Shown piece after piece: positions 8,820 to 16,033 of a stretch of DNA of 64,000 nt. A program made the translations under genes and the position numbers. Within the stretch, counting starts at the first letter, position 1, and every line of letters begins with the position of its first letter. The notes under the pieces are model-generated. The model was not told the origin of the DNA and searched no databases. It saw only the letters and a program-made list of their open reading frames with translations. This DNA comes from Paenibacillus lemnae (GTDB taxonomy: Bacteria; Bacillota; Bacilli; Paenibacillales; Paenibacillaceae), in assembly GCF_012933385.1 (NCBI RefSeq), contig NZ_JABBPN010000021.1:1-64000 (forward strand). The letters run 5' to 3'.

Positions 8820-8966
8820 ATGTCAGCAGAACAAAAGAAAGAATGGCAGCAGCTGTCGTTTGAAGTACTCGACGTTCAAGAGACCATGGGCGGTCCGAAT
8901 GGCCGGGTGCCGGATTCCAACGGCAAGGGTGCCAATAACCGTCATGTTCCTCTTGATCCTTCTTAA
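8820..8966 (+). CDS. Paeninodin-family lasso peptide precursor
   Basis: A 48-residue precursor with an ideal ribosome site (AAGGAGGTGA). The leader contains EVLDVQETM, almost the same as the paeninodin leader EVLDVHQTM, with the hallmark Thr at position -2. The predicted core is 25 residues and starts GGPNGRVPD at residue 24. Gly1 and Asp9 would form the nine-member macrolactam ring, as Ala1 and Asp9 do in paeninodin. The tail ends in Ser, the residue that is phosphorylated in paeninodin, but no kinase gene is present here. The aromatic-x-x-Pro leader motif read by B1 proteins is WQQL here, so the Pro is lost. Maturation is inferred. Confidence 0.85.
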   Translation: MSAEQKKEWQQLSFEVLDVQETMGGPNGRVPDSNGKGANNRHVPLDPS

Positions 8967-8975
8967 TACCCCTGC

Positions 8976-9010
8976 GCCCTTATACATTCGGCAGTATAAG
9001 GGCTTCTTTA
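8976..9010 (+). terminator. Attenuator/terminator between lasso precursor and exporter
   Basis: GCCCTTATAC and GTATAAGGGC form a perfect 10-bp stem with an 8-base loop, followed by TTCTTT. It lies 9 bases past the precursor stop and 37 bases before the exporter start. Partial read-through would give more precursor than exporter. Confidence 0.85.
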
Positions 9011-9046
9011 CACGTTAACACAGCACAAGTTAGTGAGGCGACGAGG

Positions 9047-10942
9047 ATGACCCATGTCATGGAGTATATTAAGAAGCTGTATACTTTTTCAGGAAGGAAA
9101 CTGATTCTGGGGATTGCGGGAATGATGCTGGTCAGCCTGCTGGAAGGAACGAGCATTTTGCTGTTAGCCCCGATGCTGAGCTTGACGGGACTGATCGGTC
9201 CAACATCGGACTCCCTGCCGTTCCTTGTAATTCTTACCGCTCCGATTATGTCCTGGAGCGATGAACAGAAGCTGACGCTCATGCTGGGTATATTTGTTTT
9301 CTTATTTGCCTTGCAAGGTGCAGTGCAGCGTCATCTGGTCAACATGAATGAGCAGATCGAACAAGGATTTATCCGGCATTTGAGACTGGACGTGTATGAA
9401 TCGATGATATACGCGAATTGGTCTTTCTTTTTGCGTAAACGGCGCTCAGACCTGGTTCATCTAATGACCAGCGAATTACCGCGCGTCAGCTATGGCATTT
9501 CTCTGCTGCTCGGACTATGCACTACTGTGGTGTTTACAGCCGTTCAAATCGGCTTTGCGCTGTATCTTTCCTTCGAACTGACAGCAGCGGTATTAGTCTG
9601 CGGAATAGCGCTGGCCTTGTATTCAAGACAATTCATTCGCAGATCAAGAAAGATCGGTGCACAGGCGACGGAGCTTTCCCAACAGTGTTATGCCGGCATA
9701 ACAGATCATTTGAACGGCATGAAAGACATAAAGGCCAATATGCTGGAAATACAGCATTTGAACTGGTTTCAGCAGCTATGTCATCGACTGGAGCATAATG
9801 TTGTCAGCTTTACCAAATTGCAAACGACCTCGCAATATTATTACAAGCTGGCTTCTGCTGTTCTGCTGGCCGTCTTTGCGTTCTTCTCATTTGTTGTTTT
9901 TCATGTTCAGCCGGAGCGGCTGATGATCATTGTGTTAATATTCTCACGGCTGTGGCCCAAATTTACAGGTCTGCAGACCAGTTGGGAGCACTTGGCTCAA
10001 TCGGCACCGGCCTTTGGACATTTGTCAGCAATGCAGAAAGAGATTCAGAATGCGCGCGAGCTTGAACTCCCTGACATGAACAGCGGTAACTTTGAACATA
10101 CCATACGTTTCGACGAAGCGATTGAATGTCGTCACGTCTGTTATCGATATCATCAAGAGCATCATGTGCATAAAGAGAATCAAGGGCATCAAGCTCATCA
10201 TGGGCATGAGCATCATGTGCACCTAGGGAATCATAAGCATCTAGGGCACCCTTCGCCTTATGCACTGAAGGACATCCATCTGCGTATCCCGGTTCATACC
10301 TTGACAGCCATTGTCGGCAAGTCGGGTGCCGGAAAGAGTACTTTGGTTGATCTGCTGATCGGCCTGATTAAACCAGATCAAGGGGAGCTACTTATTGACG
10401 GCAAACCCCTTACAAATGAAGTAGTGTATCAGCTTCGCCAAAAGGTCAGTTACGTCTCCCAGGATCCGTTTCTTTTTCACGGCACTCTGCTTGATAATTT
10501 GCTCGCAGCCGCTCCGAACGCCACCGACAAGCAAATATGGGATGCCTTGCATTTTTCCGCTGCTGAAGCATTTGTCCGCAAGCTGCCCGAAGGTTTAGAT
10601 ACGATCGTCGGTGACCGGGGCATCCGATTGTCAGGGGGTGAACGTCAGCGTATTGTACTGGCCCGCGCCATTCTTCGCCAGCCTGCCATCCTCATTCTCG
10701 ATGAAGCAACAAGTGCGCTGGACAGTGAGAATGAAGCCCTGATCCAGAATGCACTGATGCAATTAAGGGGCAAAATGACCATTATTGTGATCGCGCATCG
10801 TTTGTCGACAATCCGACATGCAGACCAGGTGTTTGTCCTTGACGGTGGCATGATCATTCAGCGAGGCGGGTATCAACAGCTTGCCAGTGAACGCGAAGGC
10901 CTCTTCGGCAAGCTGCTGCATGTACAGACCGGCACCAATTAA
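9047..10942 (+). CDS. ABC exporter, fused permease and ATPase (lasso D protein), with His-rich insertion
   Basis: A 631-residue half-transporter that probably exports the mature peptide and gives self-immunity. About six membrane helices span residues 10-305. The ATPase domain has Walker A GKSGAGKST near 424, signature LSGGERQR near 527, Walker B ILILDEATSALD near 548 and the H-loop IAHRLST near 582. Between the A-loop Tyr (CYRY) and the next strand lies an insertion at about residues 369-401 with 14 His in 33 residues, absent from usual exporters. The ATG follows GAGGCGACGAGG. It is the last gene of the cassette; no protease (B2) or recognition protein (B1) follows. Confidence 0.88.
   Translation: MTHVMEYIKKLYTFSGRKLILGIAGMMLVSLLEGTSILLLAPMLSLTGLIGPTSDSLPFLVILTAPIMSWSDEQKLTLMLGIFVFLFALQGAVQRHLVNMNEQIEQGFIRHLRLDVYESMIYANWSFFLRKRRSDLVHLMTSELPRVSYGISLLLGLCTTVVFTAVQIGFALYLSFELTAAVLVCGIALALYSRQFIRRSRKIGAQATELSQQCYAGITDHLNGMKDIKANMLEIQHLNWFQQLCHRLEHNVVSFTKLQTTSQYYYKLASAVLLAVFAFFSFVVFHVQPERLMIIVLIFSRLWPKFTGLQTSWEHLAQSAPAFGHLSAMQKEIQNARELELPDMNSGNFEHTIRFDEAIECRHVCYRYHQEHHVHKENQGHQAHHGHEHHVHLGNHKHLGHPSPYALKDIHLRIPVHTLTAIVGKSGAGKSTLVDLLIGLIKPDQGELLIDGKPLTNEVVYQLRQKVSYVSQDPFLFHGTLLDNLLAAAPNATDKQIWDALHFSAAEAFVRKLPEGLDTIVGDRGIRLSGGERQRIVLARAILRQPAILILDEATSALDSENEALIQNALMQLRGKMTIIVIAHRLSTIRHADQVFVLDGGMIIQRGGYQQLASEREGLFGKLLHVQTGTN
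10150..10250 (+). repeat. Imperfect short tandem repeats encoding a His-rich loop
   Basis: Degenerate repeats of CATCA/GGGCAT type produce the His-rich insertion in the lasso exporter. The low-complexity DNA also opens spurious frames on the other strand. Confidence 0.6.
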
Positions 10943-10995
10943 GCCCAGTGGACACCGCCCGCGCGCCGCAATACAGCGTCTTGCAACAACAAAAT

Positions 10996-11038
10996 AGGGC
11001 CGCCCCACAAGATCTATAAAGATCTCAGGAGCAGCCCT
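10996..11038 (-). terminator. Terminator after hxlR, probably bidirectional
   Basis: AGGGC and GCCCT form the outer stem around an AGATCT-TTAT-AGATCT inner hairpin. It sits between the convergent exporter and hxlR genes and resembles the hairpins at 34343-34390 and 40050-40086. Confidence 0.7.
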
Positions 11039-11066
11039 TTATCTTGCGCGTTGCATTACAATACAG

Positions 11067-11447
11067 CTATTTTATCAAACTAGCTGCAGGTTCGTCCTTC
11101 CAGACAACCTGCTCACCGTAATTTTTACCCCAGTCGTACATCAGGTTCAAGATTGGCATTAAGCTCTCACCATAAGGTGTCAGCGAATATTCAACCCTCG
11201 GCGGAACTTCAGGGTAAACAACCCGTTGTACCAGTTGATCTTCTTCCAATTCACGCAGCTGGTTGGTCAGCATTTTTTGGGTGATATGAGGGATGAGTTT
11301 ATCCAGCTCACCGAAACGCTTTACGCCCTCCAAACCGAGATGCCATAATATAATGAGCTTCCACTTTCCGCCGATCACAGCCAGTGTCAATTCCTTATGA
11401 CAGTTAATTTCCTTCAATTTAATACGGTCCTTGACTTCGTGAGCCAT
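11067..11447 (-). CDS. hxlR: HxlR-family transcriptional regulator
   Basis: A 126-residue winged-helix protein of the HxlR/MarR-like family. A conserved Cys lies in [17 protein letters not shown] near residue 16, the position used for aldehyde sensing in HxlR-type proteins. The HTH reads [30 protein letters not shown], the family signature. In B. subtilis HxlR activates hxlAB in response to formaldehyde. Here the gene lies 88 bases downstream of hxlB in the same direction rather than divergent from hxlA. A promoter in that gap suggests separate expression. Assignment to hxlR rests on the neighbours. Confidence 0.85.
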   Translation of the reverse strand: MAHEVKDRIKLKEINCHKELTLAVIGGKWKLIILWHLGLEGVKRFGELDKLIPHITQKMLTNQLRELEEDQLVQRVVYPEVPPRVEYSLTPYGESLMPILNLMYDWGKNYGEQVVWKDEPAASLIK

Positions 11448-11471
11448 TAAACGCCCCTCCCTTCTTTAGAT

Positions 11472-11501
11472 AGTATACAACGATTGAAGTCTGATCATCA
11501 A
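11472..11501 (-). promoter_or_regulatory. Probable promoter of hxlR
   Basis: On the minus strand TTGATG (11496-11501) and TATACT (11472-11477) are 18 bases apart, 25 bases before the hxlR start codon. Confidence 0.5.
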
Positions 11502-11535
11502 AAAAAGAAGGGGTTGTTCGCACAGAAGTTCAAGT

Positions 11536-12102
11536 CTATTCCAGGTTCGCATGATTGCCGAACATGTTTCCTGAGGACAAGTCCTGCTGTGACATGAGCT
11601 TCAAAATCACCGCATCCAGTACAATAAGAAGGGTCTGTTCAAACAAGGAAGCCATCGGTTGAACCGTCTCCATGGTTATCCCGCTCTGGTCTTTCGTAGC
11701 ACCAGGCAGCTGAACCACTGCATCAGCCAGTTGGCCAATGTTTGATGAAGGCTGAACGGTAAGCAGAGCAATACGAGCTCCGAATTGTTTGGCTTTCTGT
11801 GTCATAGACAGCAGGCCTTGCGTCTCTCCTGAACCAGAACCGATGATCAGCAGATCCTTTGGTCCGATCGCAGGCGTTACGGTCTCACCCACCACGTGAA
11901 CCTGATACCCCATCTGCATGAGACGCATCGCGAAAGCGCGTGTCATGAGGCCTGATCTTCCTAATCCGGCCAGGAATATGGTTTTGGCGGAAGTGATGTG
12001 ATTAATTAGCGTCTCGACCTCATCTTTATTAACGAATTGAATGGATTTTTTAACTTCTTCAGCAATCTGAATGGCTTCATGTAGAATAGATCCATTTTTC
12101 AT
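11536..12102 (-). CDS. hxlB: 6-phospho-3-hexuloisomerase
   Basis: A 188-residue SIS-domain isomerase. It converts D-arabino-3-hexulose 6-phosphate to fructose 6-phosphate, the second step of the ribulose monophosphate pathway. The sugar-phosphate site shows FLAGLGRSG near residues 43-51 and GSGSGET near residues 94-100. The C-terminal MASLFEQTLLIVLDAVILKL helix is typical. It starts four bases after the hxlA stop, indicating translational coupling. Confidence 0.95.
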   Translation of the reverse strand: MKNGSILHEAIQIAEEVKKSIQFVNKDEVETLINHITSAKTIFLAGLGRSGLMTRAFAMRLMQMGYQVHVVGETVTPAIGPKDLLIIGSGSGETQGLLSMTQKAKQFGARIALLTVQPSSNIGQLADAVVQLPGATKDQSGITMETVQPMASLFEQTLLIVLDAVILKLMSQQDLSSGNMFGNHANLE

Positions 12103-12106
12103 AAAT

Positions 12107-12736
12107 TTAGGCCTTGATCATTTCTTGCATACGGGATGCGGCTGCTTTCTTATCAGACTGACCTGTAATACCGCCGCCTACAATGACCAGATCCGGATTC
12201 GCCTGAATAACTTCCGGAAGTGTCTCCAGCTTAATTCCGCCTGCAACTGCAGTCTTGGCATGCTGGACGACACGTTTGATGGCAGCCAGCTCTTCAAACG
12301 AGTTTTTACCCTCTGCTTGATGATCGTATCCTGAATGAACACAAATGTAATCAACGCCCATGGCATCAATCTCACGTGCTCTTTCTTCAATGTTCTTCAC
12401 ATTAATCATATCCACCATAACCTGTTTGCCCTGTTTGGCTGCTTCTGCTACGGCTCCCTTGATGGTAGAATCGTCGGAAACACCCAGAATGGTAATGATG
12501 TCCGCTCCCGCTTCGGAAGCCTTCATGACTTCATACCCTCCAGCATCCATCACTTTCAAATCAGCCAGAACGCGCAGCTGAGGAAAAGCTTCCTTGATCG
12601 CTTTTACGGCATGCAGCCCTTCATTGATTACCACGGGAGTACCAATTTCTACGATATCAATATACTCTGCTACCTCAGCCACCACTTGTTTAGCTTCAGG
12701 GATGTTTACCAAATCCAATGCCAATTGAAGTTCCAT
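12107..12736 (-). CDS. hxlA: 3-hexulose-6-phosphate synthase
   Basis: A 209-residue TIM-barrel enzyme of the orotidine-phosphate-decarboxylase group. It condenses formaldehyde with ribulose 5-phosphate. The sequence MELQLALDLVNIPEA at the start and LADLKVMDAGGYE near residues 58-70 closely follow B. subtilis HxlA, as does IVGGGIT near the end. The ATG at 12736 is chosen because GAGGAG precedes it; a GTG 24 bases earlier would place the ribosome site inside the gene. With hxlB it detoxifies formaldehyde in the cytoplasm. Confidence 0.95.
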   Translation of the reverse strand: MELQLALDLVNIPEAKQVVAEVAEYIDIVEIGTPVVINEGLHAVKAIKEAFPQLRVLADLKVMDAGGYEVMKASEAGADIITILGVSDDSTIKGAVAEAAKQGKQVMVDMINVKNIEERAREIDAMGVDYICVHSGYDHQAEGKNSFEELAAIKRVVQHAKTAVAGGIKLETLPEVIQANPDLVIVGGGITGQSDKKAAASRMQEMIKA

Positions 12737-12784
12737 TATATACAATCTCTCCTCTATCACTTAAAGTATGTTCCTTATGAACCT

Positions 12785-12824
12785 ATTGTAGGGTCCTTGC
12801 TGAACTTTTTGGAAGTACGTACTT
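12785..12824 (-). promoter_or_regulatory. hxlA promoter region with palindromic operator candidate
   Basis: A -10-like TACAAT (12785-12790) has no -35 consensus at the right spacing. Instead an exact 12-bp palindrome, AAGTACGTACTT (12813-12824), abuts the -35 position. That geometry fits an activator such as HxlR; binding is inferred. Confidence 0.45.
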
Positions 12825-12910
12825 TAAAGTCAGATACTTACCTGGAGGTATGTAATGTGATGGATCAAGGGAATCTGGCTGTCAAAAATTATTCAGGCAA
12901 AATAAAATAA

Positions 12911-12934
12911 CCTCACTTTTCATAAGAAAGTGAG
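12911..12934 (-). terminator. Terminator of the DinB gene
   Basis: CCTCACTTT and AAAGTGAGG form a 9-bp stem with a 6-base loop, followed on the minus strand by TTATTTTATTTT. Confidence 0.85.
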
Positions 12935-12957
12935 GCCAATGTTCACTATTGAGCAGG

Positions 12958-13488
12958 TTACCGGTTCGCTTCACGAATTCGAGTCAACTGCTGAATATGA
13001 CGAGTTTCGTGAATGGCGATGAAATGAGCCCATTGGTTCGCGTTCAATTCAAAACCCGAAGGATGCGGAAACTTAAGATCATTCGTATTGCGGTTTTCCA
13101 GCTGATCAATGACTTCTTTAGTTTGAAATCGAACCTGATTTAGCTGATCCATTGCTTCCTCGTAGGATAATCGGCCACTTGGAACAGATGGCTCAGGGGC
13201 ATTAATCTTCTTGGTACCGATACCGCTTGTTTGCAATACGTCCTGCACATCGGTCACTTTTTGATCCAGGGGCTCCGATGCCATAACCGGTTCCTGGGCA
13301 AGCAATCGTTGAAGCTGATACTGAATCATGCCCTCCAGTTTTCCCAGGTGCTCAACTACTTCGGTCACGCTCCAGCCGCCGGCATGTTCTCTCAGGTCCT
13401 TCTCATCGGCTCCGAAGGAAGCCAGTACATTCAGCAGTTTCTGCCGAACCTGATCCATAAAAGGATGGATATCTTGAAATTTCACCAT
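12958..13488 (-). CDS. DinB family protein (putative metal-dependent hydrolase)
   Basis: A 176-residue four-helix-bundle protein of the DinB/YfiT type. The first metal-binding His is in VTEVVEHLGKLEGM near residue 50, and the C-terminal pair is in FIAIHETRHIQQLTRI near residue 165. The chosen ATG has GGAGG ten bases upstream; a longer frame to 13569 lacks a ribosome site. Many relatives are thiol transferases using bacillithiol, but the substrate here is unknown. The gene is 77 bases past the FAD oxidase gene. Confidence 0.85.
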   Translation of the reverse strand: MVKFQDIHPFMDQVRQKLLNVLASFGADEKDLREHAGGWSVTEVVEHLGKLEGMIQYQLQRLLAQEPVMASEPLDQKVTDVQDVLQTSGIGTKKINAPEPSVPSGRLSYEEAMDQLNQVRFQTKEVIDQLENRNTNDLKFPHPSGFELNANQWAHFIAIHETRHIQQLTRIREANR

Positions 13489-13565
13489 GTTTATATCGCC
13501 TCCAAGTGCTATCATTATATGTCTGATGTAACATAGTGCTTTTCGATTATACCATCTCTTAGATA

Positions 13566-14699
13566 TCAAACTCCAACTTCACCCAGAGCGATGAGAGGGT
13601 CATAATCCTGAAGGTCAATGTCCAATTCCATTCCCAGGGCCAGTTTAGCAAGCTGATCTCCAATAAATGGACCCGTGGTCAAGCCTGATGCTCCCAGGCC
13701 ATTCGCCGTAATCAGCCCTTCCCAGCCTGGAATATTGCCGATTACCGGAAGAAAACCTGGAGTAAATGGACGAAAACCCACTCTCATTTCCTGAAAGGTA
13801 CTGTCTGCCAAGCCAGGAGCGATATTCAGGCCTTTATTCAAAATTTCCTGCATTCCTCCTGGCGTCACCTTGGTATCAAAGCCTTGAGGTTCATTTTCGT
13901 GTGTCGATCCGATCACGATTTTCTGCTGGTCAAAAGACAACAGGTACTGGTCCGTCGGCGGAATGACTACAGGCCAGGAGCCTGTGTCGAATGCGTCATC
14001 CACCTGTACATGCATGATCTGCGCTTTCTGAAAATGAACGTTAAAATGAATGCCTAGAGGCTTCAATAACGGACGAGCCCAAGCGCCCGCGCATACAATG
14101 ACAGTATCTGCTGATAAGCTCTCTCCGTCTATCATCACTCCAGTTACACGATTATCCTGAAACTGAAGCTCAGCATCCCCGTGAATGACCTCTGCCCCAC
14201 TTCGCTGGGCAGAGCGGACCAGCGCATCCCGCAGAGCACGGCCATCGATGCGGGCGGCCCCGCTTATATGCAAAGCTTGAACCCCCTCGGCCAAAAGGGG
14301 CCAAAGCAGTTGTGTTTCTGCCTCATGCAGTGGAGTAATATCCCCGATTTCGGGCGCGTCCTTTTTACGCAGCTCAGCCCGTTCCTTCATCTTCAGCATT
14401 TTGTCCGGATCATGGTGGAGACTGAGCGCACCCACTTGAGCATAACCGGTCTCACTTTCGCCATCCTGCTGAAGCTCCTTAATTAGCCCGGGATAAAAAC
14501 GTGCGCCTTCCTTGGCAAGCCGATACCAGGCTTTGTTCCTTCTTTGAGATAACCAGGGGCAGATAATGCCGGCCGCGGCATCTGTCGCTTGTCCTGGGTC
14601 TTTGCGGTCCACGACGATCACTTCTGCGCCTCTCTTGGCTAACTGATATGCGGTAGATGCTCCAAGAATGCCTGATCCAACGACAATGACTTTTTTCAT
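13566..14699 (-). CDS. FAD-dependent oxidoreductase (D-amino-acid/glycine oxidase family)
   Basis: A 377-residue DAO-family flavoenzyme. The N-terminal dinucleotide-binding motif VVGSGILGASTAYQLAKRG starts at residue 6, ending in an acidic residue (VIVVD). The C-terminal FAD contact is GLITANGLGASGLTTGP near 345. It would oxidise an amine such as glycine or a D-amino acid, giving H2O2. The ATG at 14699 has GAGAGG nine bases upstream and starts 20 bases after the alkC stop, so it is probably co-transcribed. ThiO-like function is possible, but no thiamine genes are nearby. Confidence 0.85.
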   Translation of the reverse strand: MKKVIVVGSGILGASTAYQLAKRGAEVIVVDRKDPGQATDAAAGIICPWLSQRRNKAWYRLAKEGARFYPGLIKELQQDGESETGYAQVGALSLHHDPDKMLKMKERAELRKKDAPEIGDITPLHEAETQLLWPLLAEGVQALHISGAARIDGRALRDALVRSAQRSGAEVIHGDAELQFQDNRVTGVMIDGESLSADTVIVCAGAWARPLLKPLGIHFNVHFQKAQIMHVQVDDAFDTGSWPVVIPPTDQYLLSFDQQKIVIGSTHENEPQGFDTKVTPGGMQEILNKGLNIAPGLADSTFQEMRVGFRPFTPGFLPVIGNIPGWEGLITANGLGASGLTTGPFIGDQLAKLALGMELDIDLQDYDPLIALGEVGV

Positions 14700-14719
14700 G
14701 TATACAATCCTCTCACCTT

Positions 14720-15826
14720 TCAACTATCCAGTAAATCTAGCTCAGTTGCAGCGACTTCTTGACCATTGACCAGCAGTACAATCCGGTGCAGGCCGGGATA
14801 GTGCCGCCTTGTCGTCAAGTTTGACCACCGATGTACCCTTGTACCATGCACCTTAGCGCCACCTGAAACCGTTTTGTCAGACAGCAAGAAAGCTTTGCGG
14901 GATACTTTGCCTCCCGATTTCACAAAATCAATGCCATATTCGATCCGAATCCGGGCAGCGTCACCTTCACGAAGATGAATTTCATAGTTTAATCGGCTTT
15001 CTCCCCCAATGGAAACTGAAGATGGATTCACCTCAAGTTGAGCATGTGTGATGAGCGCAGAATCAGCCGATGACTCGGAATACCCGAATAATGATAGCAC
15101 CTCGGGATTTGCTTTACGAATCAATGTTCTGCAGCCGTGTCTGACAATCCAATCGGTATGCGGGTGACTGCCGAGCCATCTGCGGGCGATATCCAGCACA
15201 AGTTCCGGATGATCTTTGGCGATATCATTCAGATTGTTAGCCACACTCTTGCGCACATAAAGAGAAGGATCTGCTTTTAGCTGTTCCAGGATTTTGATAA
15301 TTGGCTCGGGGTCTTTCTTAAACATCACAAGAGCTTGCCCCCAGGGAAGCCGGGGCCTGCATCCTTCACTGGATAAGCGTCGTACATGTTCGTTCTCGCT
15401 GTGGGACCAGACTGCCATCTGTTTCATCATGCTTTCTGAATCATCCATGATGAAAGGTCTGACGGCAAATTCTGCACTGGAATGGGTTGTGAATATCTCC
15501 AATGCCCGTATAGACAGGTCCCATTCCTTCTTCTCTCGTCCGTAAACCTCCACAAAATCCGGAAAGATCAAGTACGGAAATCCCTGACAGGACGGATGAA
15601 TCTTAAGCAGGATCGAGATCGCTTCATTGTAAGACGATGGAAGACTTGCTCCCAGCGAGAGCGTAATGGTTCGCATACGCTCTTTCAGGCCTTTCTGTTC
15701 CCACTGAGGATCGAGAATATTGTCTATAAAAGACTCTACAGAAAATGCTGGAAATACACTTTGGATTTTCTGTGCAAGCTGGAGGAGAAATTCCTCATTA
15801 TACATATCTTTAAGGGGCTCTGCCAA
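14720..15826 (-). CDS. DNA alkylation repair protein AlkC-like (HEAT-repeat glycosylase with Ig-like domain)
   Basis: A 368-residue protein with helical HEAT-like repeats over about residues 1-250 (SENEHVRRLSSEGCRPRLPW, DPSLYVRKSVANNLNDIAK). A beta-rich Ig-like domain follows at about 265-368. AlkC proteins share this layout and excise N3-methyladenine and N3-methylcytosine without flipping the base; AlkD lacks the Ig domain. The N-terminus MAEPLKDMYN also fits AlkC. Translation starts at TTG, fixed by AGGAGGTGA six bases upstream. It heads a probable operon with the FAD oxidase gene. Confidence 0.85.
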   Translation of the reverse strand: MAEPLKDMYNEEFLLQLAQKIQSVFPAFSVESFIDNILDPQWEQKGLKERMRTITLSLGASLPSSYNEAISILLKIHPSCQGFPYLIFPDFVEVYGREKKEWDLSIRALEIFTTHSSAEFAVRPFIMDDSESMMKQMAVWSHSENEHVRRLSSEGCRPRLPWGQALVMFKKDPEPIIKILEQLKADPSLYVRKSVANNLNDIAKDHPELVLDIARRWLGSHPHTDWIVRHGCRTLIRKANPEVLSLFGYSESSADSALITHAQLEVNPSSVSIGGESRLNYEIHLREGDAARIRIEYGIDFVKSGGKVSRKAFLLSDKTVSGGAKVHGTRVHRWSNLTTRRHYPGLHRIVLLVNGQEVAATELDLLDS

Positions 15827-15973
15827 GAATAGTCACCTCCTATGCATGTTTAGATCCTTCTATCATAATCAAAATCATCCCATACATAAAGTCAGGTCAG
15901 ATCACCATGCGGCGGGTATCAGATTTGTTCTTTCACCCATACCGCCATCTCGCGCTAATGCGATGATAAAAAA

Positions 15974-16010
15974 AACCTCCTGCAACCGTGCAGCACGGAT
16001 ACAGGAGGTT
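15974..16010 (-). terminator. Terminator of the LplABC-type operon
   Basis: AACCTCCTG and CAGGAGGTT flank an inner CCGTGC/GCACGG stem, then eight T on the minus strand. It lies 24 bases past the solute-binding protein stop. Confidence 0.9.
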
Positions 16011-16033
16011 AGCTTTACATAATGTAAACATAT

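Noticed and set aside
10025-10265. Minus-strand Met/Asp-rich frames across the His-rich repeat
   Set aside because: Product of the low-complexity repeat read in the wrong direction.
12335-12910. Long plus-strand frame of 191 codons opposite hxlA
   Set aside because: It is antisense to a strongly conserved enzyme, has no ribosome site and Cys/His-rich nonsense composition.
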